A DNA stretch of 52,491 nt from Pseudonocardia hydrocarbonoxydans (GTDB lineage Bacteria; Actinomycetota; Actinomycetes; Mycobacteriales; Pseudonocardiaceae). Within the stretch, counting starts at the first letter, position 1; each line of letters opens with the position of its first letter. The notes under the pieces were generated by a model. That model was not told the origin of the DNA. It made no database searches and saw nothing but the letters and a program-made list of their open reading frames with translations. The position numbers and the translations under genes are program-made. Shown here one piece after another: positions 30,475 through 39,480 of this stretch. Location of the stretch: positions 1 to 52,491 of the forward strand of contig NZ_BJNG01000043.1 in the NCBI RefSeq assembly GCF_006539565.1, written 5' to 3'.

Positions 30475-32048
30475 CCGCCGTCGCCCGCCTCGCGGCCCGG
30501 CTCGTCGCCCGGGGCGGGGGCATCCTGCTCGGCGTGGCGGCCGGCATCTCGGCGCTGGTCGTCGCCACCTACGCCACGGTGATCGCCTCGGCCCCCGGGG
30601 GCGCCGCGTCGTTGACGGCGCTGGCCGCGAACCCGGCGATCCGCACGCTCTTCGGCCAGCCGGTCGCGCTCGACGACCCGGGCGGCTTCACCGTGTGGCG
30701 CACCGGGACCGTGCTGGCCGTGGCGGTCACCGTCTGGGCCGCGCTCGCCACCACCCGGGTGCTGCGCGGGGAGGAGGACGCGGGCCGCTGGGACCTGCTG
30801 TTGTCCGGGCGCGTCCCGGTCGGCACGGTCGTCGGGGTGCACCTGGCCGTCGTCGTCACGGCCGTCGTGGCGGTCGGGGCCGGGGTCACCGTCGCCCTGC
30901 TCGCCACCGGGACCGCCGCAGGCGGTGCCGTCGTGCACGGCGCGTCGCTCGCGCTCGCCGGGGCCGCGGCCGTCGGGACGGCCGGGGTCACCTCCCAGCT
31001 GCTGCCCGACCGGGGCCGGGCCACCGGTGCCGCGGTCGCGGTGCTGCTCACCGGGCTGCTGGCCCGCATGGTCGCCGACGGGGTGACCGCGCTGGAGTGG
31101 CTGCGCTGGGTCTCCCCGTTCGGGGTCGTCGCGCTCACCCGCCCGTTCGAGGCCGACCGCGTGGCGCCCCTGCTGGTCCTCGGCGGCGCCGCGGCCGTGC
31201 TGCTCGGCGCCACCGTCGTGCTGGCGGGGCGGCGCGACCTGCGCGACGCCCCGCTCGGTCACGGCCGTCCCCGCGCCCCGCGCACGCGCCTGCTCGGCTC
31301 CGTGCCCGCCTTCGCCCTGCGCAGGCTGGGCAGGCCGCTGGTCGGCTGGACCGTCGGCGTCGGCGCGTTCTTCCTGCTCATCGGGCTGATCGCGGAGTCC
31401 ATGACGGATTTCCTCGCCGAGAACCCGGTGTTCGCCGAGCTGGCGACCCGGGCGGGCTTCGCCGAGCTGGGCTCGGTCGCGGGCTACGCCGCCACCCTGT
31501 TCGCGCTGCTCGCCGTGCTCGTCGGCGGGTTCGTCGCCGCCCGGGTCGGCGGGCTGGCCCACGCCGAGTCGGCCCGGCACCTCGACCTGCTGCTCGCCGC
31601 CCCCGTGACCCGGCCGCAACTGGTCGGGGCCGAGGTCGCCGCCACCGCGACGGGCGCGGTCGCGCTGACGGCCGCCGCCGCGGTCGCGACGTGGGCGGGC
31701 ACCGCGGTGGTCGGGGCCCCGCTGGGTCTCGGCGACGCGCTGGCCGGGGCCGCGAACACCCTGCCGCTCACCGCGCTCGGCCTCGGCGCGGCGGTGCTCG
31801 CGCTCGGCGTCGCACCCGCCCACGTCGCGGCGATCGGCCTGCTCCCCGCGGCCGGCGGGTTCGTGCTGAACGTCGTCGCCGACAGCGTCGACGCCCCGGA
31901 GTGGGTCGCAGGGCTGTCGCCCTACGCCCACCTGGCCGCCGTGCCGGTGGAGCCGCCCGACCTGGTGGCGGCCGCCGTCATGCTGGCGATCGCGGCCGCC
32001 GCCGGGGCGGCCGGGACCTGGGCGCTCGGCCGGCGCGACATCCGGTGA
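30471..32048 (+). CDS. ABC exporter permease (COG3559-like, polyketide/antibiotic export type)
   Basis: 525 residues with about 12 membrane segments in two homologous halves, each with a long exterior loop after the first segment (ANPAIRTLFGQPVALDD in the first, ENPVFAELATRAGFAEL in the second). This pattern is typical of 'exporter of polyketide antibiotics' permeases in actinobacteria. The cargo is unknown and no biosynthetic genes are adjacent. Translation is coupled to the ATPase by a four-base overlap. Confidence 0.85.
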   Translation: MTAVARLAARLVARGGGILLGVAAGISALVVATYATVIASAPGGAASLTALAANPAIRTLFGQPVALDDPGGFTVWRTGTVLAVAVTVWAALATTRVLRGEEDAGRWDLLLSGRVPVGTVVGVHLAVVVTAVVAVGAGVTVALLATGTAAGGAVVHGASLALAGAAAVGTAGVTSQLLPDRGRATGAAVAVLLTGLLARMVADGVTALEWLRWVSPFGVVALTRPFEADRVAPLLVLGGAAAVLLGATVVLAGRRDLRDAPLGHGRPRAPRTRLLGSVPAFALRRLGRPLVGWTVGVGAFFLLIGLIAESMTDFLAENPVFAELATRAGFAELGSVAGYAATLFALLAVLVGGFVAARVGGLAHAESARHLDLLLAAPVTRPQLVGAEVAATATGAVALTAAAAVATWAGTAVVGAPLGLGDALAGAANTLPLTALGLGAAVLALGVAPAHVAAIGLLPAAGGFVLNVVADSVDAPEWVAGLSPYAHLAAVPVEPPDLVAAAVMLAIAAAAGAAGTWALGRRDIR

Positions 32049-32100
32049 CGCGCGGCCTCCGTCGTCCCGGTGCGGCGCGGCCGGCCGGCACGGGCGGGGA

Positions 32101-33333
32101 TCAGCTCCCGGCCCGGGTCCGCCGGGCCGCCCGGGCGAGCAGGACGAGCGCGGCGAGCATCCACACCGCGAGGTAGCCGAACGCGACCGTCGGGGACGCG
32201 ACGGTGTAGAGCAGGCCGGCGACGACGCTGGCCGCGACGTTCCCGAACGCCTGGACGGTGGCGAGCAGCCCGAACGCCGACCCGCGGATCTCCTCGGGGG
32301 CGAAGGCGGCCACCGCGGCGTGCTCGGCGGTCTCGACGCACCCGATCCCGATCCCGGCCAGTGCGAACGCGACACCGAGCAGCGCAATCGCCGGCCCGGC
32401 CACCGCGAACAGCAGGTAGGCGGTCAGGAAGGTCGCGACGCCCGCCGCGGTGACCAGCAGCGGGCCGCGTCGACCCATGCGGTCGGAGAACCCACCCGCC
32501 GGGAAGGACGCGATGGTCGCCGCGACGTTGTAGACCACGTACAGCGCGATCGCGATCCGGGTGGCCGCGTCGATCCCGCGCCCCGGGGTGAGGACGTCGG
32601 TCGCGCGCAGGATCAACAGGGTCGCCGCGACGTTGCCGACCTCGAACGCGGCGAACCCGGCCATCACCCGCCCGAGCTGCCCGCGCAGCACCGGCCGCAC
32701 CCGGAACCGCAGCGTGCGTCGCACGGTGACCTTCGGGAGCCCGGCCTGCCGGATGGCGTAGACGATCGCGACCGCCGCCAGCAGGCCGGGGATGATGGAG
32801 AGCAGCATCGCGGTCCGCACGCTGAACAGCGACACCAGCCCGAGCGCGAGCAGCGGGCCCCCGATCGCCCCGAGGTTGTCCATCGTGCGCTCGAACCCGT
32901 AGGCGCGGCCGTAGGCGTGCGGGGGCACCACGTCGGCGAGCAGCGCGTTGCGCGCCGGCACCCGGAGTCCGCGCGCGGCCCACGCGGCACCGCGCAGCAC
33001 CCCGGCCTGCACCACCGACGTGGTGGTGCCGATCAGCCCGGACAGGACCGCGGTCGCGGTGTAGCCGCCCACCGCGACCGCGCGGCGGCGCCCGGGGTCG
33101 TCCGCGAGCGCGCCGCCGACGAACCTCCCGGCGCCGGCCAGGCCCTCCGAGATGCCCTCGATCAGCCCGAGCGCGGCCGCCGGGGCGCCGAGGGTGGCCG
33201 TCACGAAGCTCGCCATCAGCGACGTCGGCACCTCGTGCCCCACGTCGGCCAGGAAGCTCGCCGTGCCGATCCCCCCGACGCCGGGCGTGAGCCACGGTCG
33301 CCGGTGCCGGGGTGTCGCGTTCTCGCCGGTCAT
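32101..33333 (-). CDS. Major facilitator superfamily transporter
   Basis: 410 residues with 12 hydrophobic segments. The cytoplasmic loop after TM2 contains ALADDPGRRRAVAVGGY, a variant MFS motif A, and the matching loop in the second half reads GGFSDRMGRRGPL. Substrate unknown. ATG 33333 start. It is divergent from the frameshifted GntR-type regulator, with three 14-base direct repeats between them, which suggests control by that regulator. Confidence 0.88.
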   Translation of the reverse strand: MTGENATPRHRRPWLTPGVGGIGTASFLADVGHEVPTSLMASFVTATLGAPAAALGLIEGISEGLAGAGRFVGGALADDPGRRRAVAVGGYTATAVLSGLIGTTTSVVQAGVLRGAAWAARGLRVPARNALLADVVPPHAYGRAYGFERTMDNLGAIGGPLLALGLVSLFSVRTAMLLSIIPGLLAAVAIVYAIRQAGLPKVTVRRTLRFRVRPVLRGQLGRVMAGFAAFEVGNVAATLLILRATDVLTPGRGIDAATRIAIALYVVYNVAATIASFPAGGFSDRMGRRGPLLVTAAGVATFLTAYLLFAVAGPAIALLGVAFALAGIGIGCVETAEHAAVAAFAPEEIRGSAFGLLATVQAFGNVAASVVAGLLYTVASPTVAFGYLAVWMLAALVLLARAARRTRAGS

Positions 33334-33425
33334 GCCGACGACACAACCCCACCGGCCGCGGCAATCGCAGACTGTTTCTGCTGGTGGATGCCGCGTAGAA
33401 TGATCAACGAGCCGCTCTGTGCTGA

Positions 33426-33467
33426 CACTGACCGGCGCACACTGACCGGTTCACACCGACCGGAGCG
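33426..33467. promoter_or_regulatory. Three tandem 14-base repeats (candidate operator)
   Basis: CACTGACCGGCGCA, CACTGACCGGTTCA and CACCGACCGGAGCG follow each other with an exact 14-base period and share CACYGACCGG. They lie between the divergent MFS and GntR genes, about 95 and 50 bases from the respective starts. A TAGAAT -10-like sequence is nearby at about 33396. Confidence 0.45.
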
Positions 33468-33515
33468 GACCGCATCGGCGGGTCGGGGTGGCCGGGGGTC
33501 CTAGGGTCCACTCCC

Positions 33516-34432
33516 GTGACCCGTTACGTCGAGATCGGCGCCCAGATCGCCCGGCGCGTCCGTTCCGGCGACCTGCCTCCGGGCGCCGAGCTGCCTGCGG
33601 TGCGCGCGTACGCCCGTGAGCACGCGACGACGGCGTCGACGGTCGTGCGTGCCTACCGCTATCTCGCCGACGGCGCGGTGATCACCCTCGCCGACCGCCG
33701 CCGCGCGCGGGTGGCCACCGACGGCGCGGTCGCGGCCGCCCGGCTGCTGGAGGCCGACCGCGTGTTCCGGCTCGCCGGCAGCGACGATCCCGCCCTGCGG
33801 ATCCTGCTCGACCACGTCGGCCCGGCCGTCGTCCCGGTCGGCACCCGCGGCAGCTTCCAGGGCCTGCGCGCGCTGGCCCGCGGCGCGGCCGACGGCGCCG
33901 CGATCCACCTGCGGCACCGCGACGGCACCGACAACGCGCCCTTCGCGCGCGCCCTGCTCCACGACCGGGGCCCCACCTGCTGCACCTGTGGCGGCGGGAG
34001 CAGGGTCTGCTCGTCCCCGCCGGCAACCCGCTCGGCATCACCGGTCCGGGTGATCTGGCCGGCCGTGTCGTGGCGCGCCGCGAGGTCGGAGCCGGCACAC
34101 GCGTGCTGCTCGACCAGCTGCTCGTCGCGTCCGACGTCGCCCCGCACGACGTGGCCGGTCCGGAGCTGCACTCGCACCTGGAGATCGCCCTGGCCGTCGC
34201 CGCCGGCATCGCCGACGTCGGTCTGGGGCTGCGCGTCGGCATCACCGAGCTCCGTCTGGAGTTCGTCCCGCTCACCTGGGAGTCCCACGACATCGCCCTC
34301 GGACGTGCGGCCCTCGGCGCGGTGCAGCCGCTCGTCGCCGCCCTGCACGACCCGACCGTCCGGGACTCCATCCTCGCCCTCGGCGGCTACGATCTCGGCC
34401 GCGCCGGGGGCGTCGAGGCCGTGCACCCGTGA
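33516..34432 (+). pseudogene. GntR-type regulator with PBP-like domain, frameshifted
   Basis: Frame 1 (33516 to about 33974) encodes a GntR winged helix (MTRYVEIGAQIARRVRSGDL, PPGAELPAVRAYAREH, STVVRAYRYL) and the start of a PBP-like ligand domain (GSFQGLRALARGAADGAAIHL). The rest continues in another frame: HLWRREQGLLVPAGNPLGI, then ARREVGAGTRVLLDQLL to VEAVHP at 34432. One missing C in GGGGCCCC (33967-33974) explains the break: restoring it reads DRGPHLLHLWRRE through the join. Either a real inactivating mutation or an assembly error in a homopolymer. Intact members bind a small ligand and control a nearby operon. Confidence 0.75.
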
Positions 34433-34496
34433 TCCGCCCCGTGACGTGCGAGCCTCTCGATCAGCCGCCCCGCGGTGTCCCGGCACAGGAGGGCCC

Positions 34497-34619
34497 ATGA
34501 CCACGACCGCGTCGATCCCCCCGACCTCAGGTACCGCCACCGTCCCGGTCGAGGGGGCGTGCCGGGTGTCCACCGGGTTGCTCGACCGGCCCGCCACCAC
34601 CGTCGCCGCGCGATCGTGA
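34497..34619 (+). CDS. 40-codon ORF translationally coupled to the next gene
   Basis: ATG 34497 follows a strong AGGAGGG (34487-34493) and reads MTTTASIPPTSGTATVPVEG onward, rich in Thr and Ala, to a TGA at 34617-34619 that overlaps the next GTG (34616) by the GTGA pattern. No domain is recognisable. It could be a leader that delivers ribosomes to the following gene, which has no ribosome site of its own, or a short protein in its own right. Confidence 0.45.
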   Translation: MTTTASIPPTSGTATVPVEGACRVSTGLLDRPATTVAARS

Positions 34620-35248
34620 CCGCGACCGTGGACGCGATGGGCCTGGCCCGCGACGAACGGGCCGACCTCGCCGACCTCCTCGCCACCCTCAGCCCCGACC
34701 AGTGGGACGCACCGTCGCTGTGCGCCGGGTGGCGCGTCCGCGACGTCGTCGCGCACATGTTCAGCTACGAGGGACTGGGCCCGATCGGGCTCGTCGGCCG
34801 GTTCCTCAGGGGCGGGGTACTGCCGGACCGGGTCAACGCCGCCGGTGTCGCCGCCCACGCCGACCACACCCCGGAGCAACTGCTCGCGCTGGTGCGCCAC
34901 CACCAGCAGCCCCGCGGCCTGACCGCCGGGTTCGGCGGCAGGATCGCCCTGACCGACGGCGTCATCCACCACCAGGACATCCGCCGCCCCCTCGGCCTGC
35001 CCCGGACCATCCCGGCCGAGCGGATGCGGACGGTCCTGGACTTCGCCCGCACCGCCCCCACCATCGGGGCGGGGAAACGGATCCGCGGGCTCACCCTCAC
35101 CGCCACCGATCTCGACTGGTCCGCGGGCAACGGCCCGGTGGTCGAAGGCCCGGCCGAGTCGCTGCTCATGGCCATGGCGGGGCGTCGCGGAGTCTCCGCG
35201 GAGCTGGCCGGGCCCGGGGCGTCCAGGTTGACCGACCGGATCACGTAA
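34616..35248 (+). CDS. Maleylpyruvate isomerase / DinB-like family protein (TIGR03083 type)
   Basis: 210 residues with the family's N-terminal four-helix-bundle signature: LSPDQWDAPSLCAGWRVRDVVAHM, where the histidine is a metal ligand, and GRIALTDGVIHHQDIRRPLG with further histidines. The family name derives from mycothiol-dependent maleylpyruvate isomerase; most members are uncharacterised mycothiol- or metal-binding proteins. GTG 34616 is chosen from its overlap with the preceding short ORF. Confidence 0.82.
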   Translation: MTATVDAMGLARDERADLADLLATLSPDQWDAPSLCAGWRVRDVVAHMFSYEGLGPIGLVGRFLRGGVLPDRVNAAGVAAHADHTPEQLLALVRHHQQPRGLTAGFGGRIALTDGVIHHQDIRRPLGLPRTIPAERMRTVLDFARTAPTIGAGKRIRGLTLTATDLDWSAGNGPVVEGPAESLLMAMAGRRGVSAELAGPGASRLTDRIT

Positions 35249-35367
35249 CCGCCCCGGTGACGAGCCCCGCGACCGAGCCGTCGTCCGTGGCGGCGCGGTA
35301 GCGCGGGTTGAGGACGTGCGGCCGGCCGCGGTATACCGGGCGCCTCGACACGGGAGGGGCCGGACGC

Positions 35368-37302
35368 GTGCGTGACGACGAGGACGCGGTACGTCGACGG
35401 GTGGGTGACGCCGACGCCATGCGACGGCGGTGGGACACCTTCCCGGCGATGCTCGTCGCGTACGAAGGTCCGCAGCACCGGGTGGTCACGGCGAACGCGG
35501 CGTACCGCACCCTCCTCGGCCGTCCCGAGCCCATCGGCTCCACGCTGCGCGAGCTCCTGCCGGAACTCGACGGCCAGCAGATCATCGCGCTGGTGGACCG
35601 GGTCTACACCACCGGCACGTCGCAGGTGGCGCGGGAGTGGCGGGTGCTGCTCGACCGCACCGGCACCGGCGAGCTGCAGGCCAGGTTCATCGACTTCGTC
35701 CTGTCCGCGTTCTACGACGGCGACGGCCGCATCGCGGGGGTCAACGCCTACGGCGTGGACGTCACCGAACAGGTGCACCGGCGACAGGCGGCGCAGACCG
35801 CCACCGCGCAGGCCCAGGCCGCGACCGCGGAGGCGCAACGCCGCTACGAACGGGCCCGCGACCTGGTCGGCGAGCTCCAGCGCGAGCTGCTGCCCTCGGG
35901 GGTGCCGGTGCTGCCCGGGGTGCAGGTCGCGGCGTCCTACCTGCTCGCCGACGTCGACACCGCCGCGGGCGGGGACTGGTTCGACGCCCAGCCGCTGCCC
36001 GACGGGCGGGTCGCACTGGTGGTGGGCGACGTGGTCGGGCACGGCGTGACGGCCTCGGCGGTGATGGGCCAGCTGCGGGCCGTCCTGGCCGAGCGGCTCG
36101 CGGACGGGACGGACCTGACCGGGGCGATGGCCGCGCTGGACCGGTCCACGGAACGCATCCGCGGCGCCCGGGCGGCGACGGTCGGCGCCGCGGTCCTCGA
36201 CCCGCGCGGCGGTGCGCTGGAGTACTGCACCGCCGGGCACCCGCCGCCGCTGGTCGTGCCCGCTGCCGGGGAGGCGCGCTACCTGCCGCCGACCGGCGCG
36301 GGCCCGCTCGGCACCGGGGCCGGGTTCCCGACCGCGACCGCCACCCTCGACGTCGGCGACGGCCTGCTGCTCTACACCGACGGCATCCTGGAGCGGCCGG
36401 GCCGCACCCCGGCGGAGAGCACCGTCGAGCTGGCGCAGGTCGTCACGGCCGTCGGGGCCGGTCACGCGCTGGGCACCGACGGTGCGCCGGTCGAGCGGTG
36501 GACCACCCAGACACTGGAGCTGATGGTCCGTGCCACCGGGCACACCGACGACATCACCCTGCTGGCCGCGCAGCGCATCGAGCCCGTCCCCCCGCTCGAG
36601 ATGGTCACGGCCGGCGAGGTGACGGCCATCCGGGACGTGCGCAGCGCCCTCGGAACCTGGCTGCAGGACCTCGGCGCGGCCGTCGACGATGCCTTCGTCG
36701 TGCAGCACGCGGTCGGCGAGGTGGTCACCAACGCCGTCGAGCACGCCTACTCCGACACCCCCCGCGAGGTGTCGGTCCGCGCCCGGCTGCATCCCGACGG
36801 CGCGCTCGGTGTCGTGGTCGCCGACCGCGGCCGGTGGCGCCCCGACCCCGGCGGGACCCGACGTGGCATCGGCCTGGGCATGACCCGCGACCTCGTCGAC
36901 GCCGTCCACATCGACCGGGGTGCCGACGGGACCACCGTCGGCCTCACGCACCGGCTGTTCCGCCCCGCCCGGCTGCTCACCACCCACGACTTCGGCGCGG
37001 CCCCGACGCCACGGGACGCGCCGGAGTTCGGCCTGGCCGGGGACGGCGACCGGCTGGTCGTCACCGGCCCGGTCGACGCGGCCGGCGCGTCCGAGCTGCA
37101 CCGCGCGCTGCGCCAGGGCTCCCGCGGCGGCACCCGCGCGCTCACCGTCGACCTGACCGCGGTCACCCACCTGGCCAGCGCCGGTGTGGCCGTGCTGCAC
37201 GCCAACCCGGACCTCACACTCGTCGCGCCCGCCGGCAGCGTCGCCCAGCAGGTCCTCGCCCTGGTCGCGCTGCCGCACCTGACCGGCGACCCGGCGCACT
37301 GA
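35368..37302 (+). CDS. PAS-SpoIIE phosphatase-HATPase-STAS signalling protein
   Basis: 644 residues and four domains: PAS (about 25-150, FPAMLVAYEGPQHRVVTANAA), a short coiled linker, SpoIIE/PP2C phosphatase (about 185-390, GGDWFDAQPLPDG, VGDVVGHG, LLYTDGILE, HTDDITLLA), an anti-sigma-factor-type HATPase (about 410-540, VGEVVTNAVEHAY, GIGLGMTRDLV) and a STAS domain (about 560-640) with a serine in LASAGVAVL. It therefore combines phosphatase, anti-sigma kinase and anti-anti-sigma parts of a partner-switching module. GTG 35368 has GGGAGGGG about 9 bases upstream. Confidence 0.9.
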   Translation: MRDDEDAVRRRVGDADAMRRRWDTFPAMLVAYEGPQHRVVTANAAYRTLLGRPEPIGSTLRELLPELDGQQIIALVDRVYTTGTSQVAREWRVLLDRTGTGELQARFIDFVLSAFYDGDGRIAGVNAYGVDVTEQVHRRQAAQTATAQAQAATAEAQRRYERARDLVGELQRELLPSGVPVLPGVQVAASYLLADVDTAAGGDWFDAQPLPDGRVALVVGDVVGHGVTASAVMGQLRAVLAERLADGTDLTGAMAALDRSTERIRGARAATVGAAVLDPRGGALEYCTAGHPPPLVVPAAGEARYLPPTGAGPLGTGAGFPTATATLDVGDGLLLYTDGILERPGRTPAESTVELAQVVTAVGAGHALGTDGAPVERWTTQTLELMVRATGHTDDITLLAAQRIEPVPPLEMVTAGEVTAIRDVRSALGTWLQDLGAAVDDAFVVQHAVGEVVTNAVEHAYSDTPREVSVRARLHPDGALGVVVADRGRWRPDPGGTRRGIGLGMTRDLVDAVHIDRGADGTTVGLTHRLFRPARLLTTHDFGAAPTPRDAPEFGLAGDGDRLVVTGPVDAAGASELHRALRQGSRGGTRALTVDLTAVTHLASAGVAVLHANPDLTLVAPAGSVAQQVLALVALPHLTGDPAH

Positions 37303-37316
37303 CCCGACCGGTCGGG
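37303..37316. terminator. Palindrome between convergent genes
   Basis: CCCGACCGGTCGGG is a perfect 14-base palindrome at the end of the SpoIIE-type gene, before the convergent peptidase gene ends at 37332. Weak, loop-less as written, so only a candidate. Confidence 0.3.
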
Positions 37317-37331
37317 CACTGCTGACGGCGC

Positions 37332-38402
37332 TCAGCCGGTCGCCGGCAGCACCGTGTGCGCGTAGGGGACCTCGCTCGGCGGGCCCGGGCTGACCCAGGA
37401 CTCCACCGGCGTGCCCGGCCGCAGCGCCGAGACCATCGATCCGGTGGTGTAGTCCTGCGGGCCCGCGCCGCGGACCCGGCAGACCGGGTGCGCGGGGTCG
37501 TCGGCGGACCGCAGCGCGTCCTGCAGGTCGGCCAGCGTCGGTGTGCCCGACCCGAGCCGTGCCCGGACGGCGGCGAGGCGGGCCTGCGAGTCGCGGTGCG
37601 CGGCGGGCGGCCCGGGGGTCCCGGTCACCGGGCCGAGCGGGTGGTTGGTGTGCAGCACCCGCGCCGGGTCCTCGGGCCGGTACTCGGCGACGCCGTCGGG
37701 CCGCGCCTCCAGCGACCGCACCTCCCCCGGTCCGGCGAGCAGGTAGTGCTGGCTGGTCGCGTGCGGCAGGTCGTGGACCAGCCGCACCGCCTCGTCGAGG
37801 GAGCGTGCCTGCAGCAGCCTGCGGATCACGAACGCGACCGGGAGGCCGTCGCGGGCGGCGGGGAGCTGGGGCACGGCGTTGACGCACACCCCGACCGCCG
37901 CGGCGTTCACGCCCATCAGCGCGACGACCCCGGCGACGCTGAACACCAGCGCGGCCGGGGCGTCGCGGCGGGGGGCGACCCGCAGCAGCACCTGGTGACC
38001 CCGGGTGTGCGCGCCCAGGTCCATGTTCTGCCCGATCCAGGTCGGGCCGCCCGGGAGCGCGAGCCCGAGACCGGTGCACTTGGCGAGGGCGACCGACCGG
38101 GCCGCGGGCTCCTCGTCGATCAGCTGCAGGCCGAGCAGCAGGTCCGGGTCGAGGCCGGCCCCGGCCGCGACTCCCCGGACCTCCTCGGCGAGGTCCGGGG
38201 TCAGCTCCTGCACCGCCGACCGGAACCCGGTGGCGTCGAGCAACCCGCGGACGTGCGCGGGCGGGTCCGCGACGCCCTGGGCGGCGAGCGCCCCGAGCCA
38301 GGCCTCGAGGTGGGCCGCGATCCGCACGGCGTGCGCGGCGCCGTGCGCGACCGGGTCGTCGAGATCGACGGGGGCGAACCCGCCGGCCGGCGGCGCGGCC
38401 AC
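37332..38402 (-). CDS. C45-family peptidase/acyltransferase (penicillin acyltransferase-like Ntn hydrolase)
   Basis: 356 residues. The core matches the acyl-CoA:6-aminopenicillanic-acid acyltransferase/carcinine hydrolase family: after about 108 residues comes KCTGLGLAL, where Cys109 is the nucleophile exposed by self-cleavage, then WIGQNMDLGAH, SVAGVVALMGVNAAAVGVCVN and HTNHPLGP. The natural substrate (an amide) is unknown. GTG 38402 lies one base after the cupin stop, so the two form an operon. Confidence 0.85.
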   Translation of the reverse strand: MAAPPAGGFAPVDLDDPVAHGAAHAVRIAAHLEAWLGALAAQGVADPPAHVRGLLDATGFRSAVQELTPDLAEEVRGVAAGAGLDPDLLLGLQLIDEEPAARSVALAKCTGLGLALPGGPTWIGQNMDLGAHTRGHQVLLRVAPRRDAPAALVFSVAGVVALMGVNAAAVGVCVNAVPQLPAARDGLPVAFVIRRLLQARSLDEAVRLVHDLPHATSQHYLLAGPGEVRSLEARPDGVAEYRPEDPARVLHTNHPLGPVTGTPGPPAAHRDSQARLAAVRARLGSGTPTLADLQDALRSADDPAHPVCRVRGAGPQDYTTGSMVSALRPGTPVESWVSPGPPSEVPYAHTVLPATG

Positions 38403-38403
38403 G

Positions 38404-38841
38404 TCAGTCGTCGTCCGTGGCGGTGACCAGCACCTCGGCCGGGGCGACGTACCCGTTCGCGTCGAGCACCCGGCCGGCGTCCCGGGCCGCCGCGACGACC
38501 TCGGGGGCCCACTCCAGCACGGTGCGCCCGTCGCCGCCGTTGACGACCAGCAGCTCGCCGAGGCCGGCGTCGGCGGCGCGTCCCGGCGCGGCGTCGAGCA
38601 GCGTGAACGAGCGCCACGCACCCGCCGGGACCGACAGCGTGTCGAGCGGGCCCAGCTCGACGGTCCGTTCGTCGGCCCCGGTGTTGATCCGCACCGCCCA
38701 GCGCCCGGCCTTGGCCGTGAGCACCTGGGTGCCGGGGTGGCGGTGGGTGAGCACCCCCTCCCCGGGGGTCGCGCGCAGCCAGGCGAGGTCGAACCCGTGG
38801 GGGTCGTGCAGCCGCGGCGTACCGCGCCGGTCCTCGCTCAT
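38404..38841 (-). CDS. Cupin-domain protein
   Basis: 145 residues. A single cupin barrel is visible: VLTHRHPGTQVLTAKAG (first metal-binding motif with two His), GRWAVRIN, and PLDTLSVPAGAWRSF (second motif without the usual His). The C-terminus mentions no further domain. It may bind or convert a small molecule; its direct coupling to the C45 peptidase gene suggests work on the same compound. ATG 38841. Confidence 0.8.
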   Translation of the reverse strand: MSEDRRGTPRLHDPHGFDLAWLRATPGEGVLTHRHPGTQVLTAKAGRWAVRINTGADERTVELGPLDTLSVPAGAWRSFTLLDAAPGRAADAGLGELLVVNGGDGRTVLEWAPEVVAAARDAGRVLDANGYVAPAEVLVTATDDD

Positions 38842-38874
38842 CCCCCGCGGGCGTCCGCCGCCCGCCGGACGTGG

Positions 38875-39480
38875 TTAGCGCTCGCCGAGGACGTCGTCGA
38901 CGACGACGCTCACCGAGGCGGGCTCCATGCCCGTCAGCTCGCGGACGCGCGCTGCCACCGCGCGTCGGACCCGGTCACCGAGGTCGACGAGGTCGGTCCC
39001 GTAGTCGGCCGCGAGGGTGACCTCCACCGTCGTGGTGCCCCCGGTGACCCCGGCCGCGGCCCGGGGGGACGCCGCGGCGGTCCCCCCCTCGGCGCCCGGG
39101 CCGGGCCGGTACCGGGACAGGGCCACCCGCACTCCCGGCACCTCCTGGGCACTGCGGCGCGCGATCGCCACGACGACCCGGACGGAGATGCGGGTGAGTC
39201 CCTCCGCCGAGCCGAGGAGGCCGTAATCGGCGTGCTCGACGACCTGCCGGATCTTCTCGAGCGCGACCTCGAGGACGCTGGCGGGCGCCTCGACCCGCTC
39301 GGCGGCGAGCTCGCGCACCGGTGACCACAACCGGTCGTACTCGGCCAGGGCCGCCCAGCAGTGCAGGCACCCCGACTGGTGGGCGTCGCGTTCCGCGGCC
39401 CGGCCCTCGGCGACCTGGTCCAGGATCCCCTGGACGTCCCGCCCGCAGGCCAGGCGCCCGTCGCTGCGCGGGATGGTCAT
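38875..39480 (-). CDS. Zinc-finger/Asp23 fusion, probable anti-sigma factor
   Basis: 201 residues. The N-terminal 45 contain H-x3-C-x2-C (HQSGCLHC), the core of the ZAS zinc-binding anti-sigma motif. Residues about 60-198 match Asp23/Gls24: ALEKIRQVVEHA, TRISVRVVVAIA, TTTVEVTLAADYGTDL, VRELTGMEPASVSVVVDDV, with an extra Gly/Ala loop in the middle. No membrane segment. ATG 39480 overlaps the stop of the sigma gene (ATGA), the arrangement usual for an ECF sigma and its anti-sigma factor. Confidence 0.75.
   Translation of the reverse strand: MTIPRSDGRLACGRDVQGILDQVAEGRAAERDAHQSGCLHCWAALAEYDRLWSPVRELAAERVEAPASVLEVALEKIRQVVEHADYGLLGSAEGLTRISVRVVVAIARRSAQEVPGVRVALSRYRPGPGAEGGTAAASPRAAAGVTGGTTTVEVTLAADYGTDLVDLGDRVRRAVAARVRELTGMEPASVSVVVDDVLGER

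Noticed and set aside
34765..38079. 1104-codon open frame on the minus strand across the SpoIIE-type gene
   Set aside because: It is the antisense of a clearly identified four-domain protein and the composition is Arg/Gly/Ala-rich without motifs.
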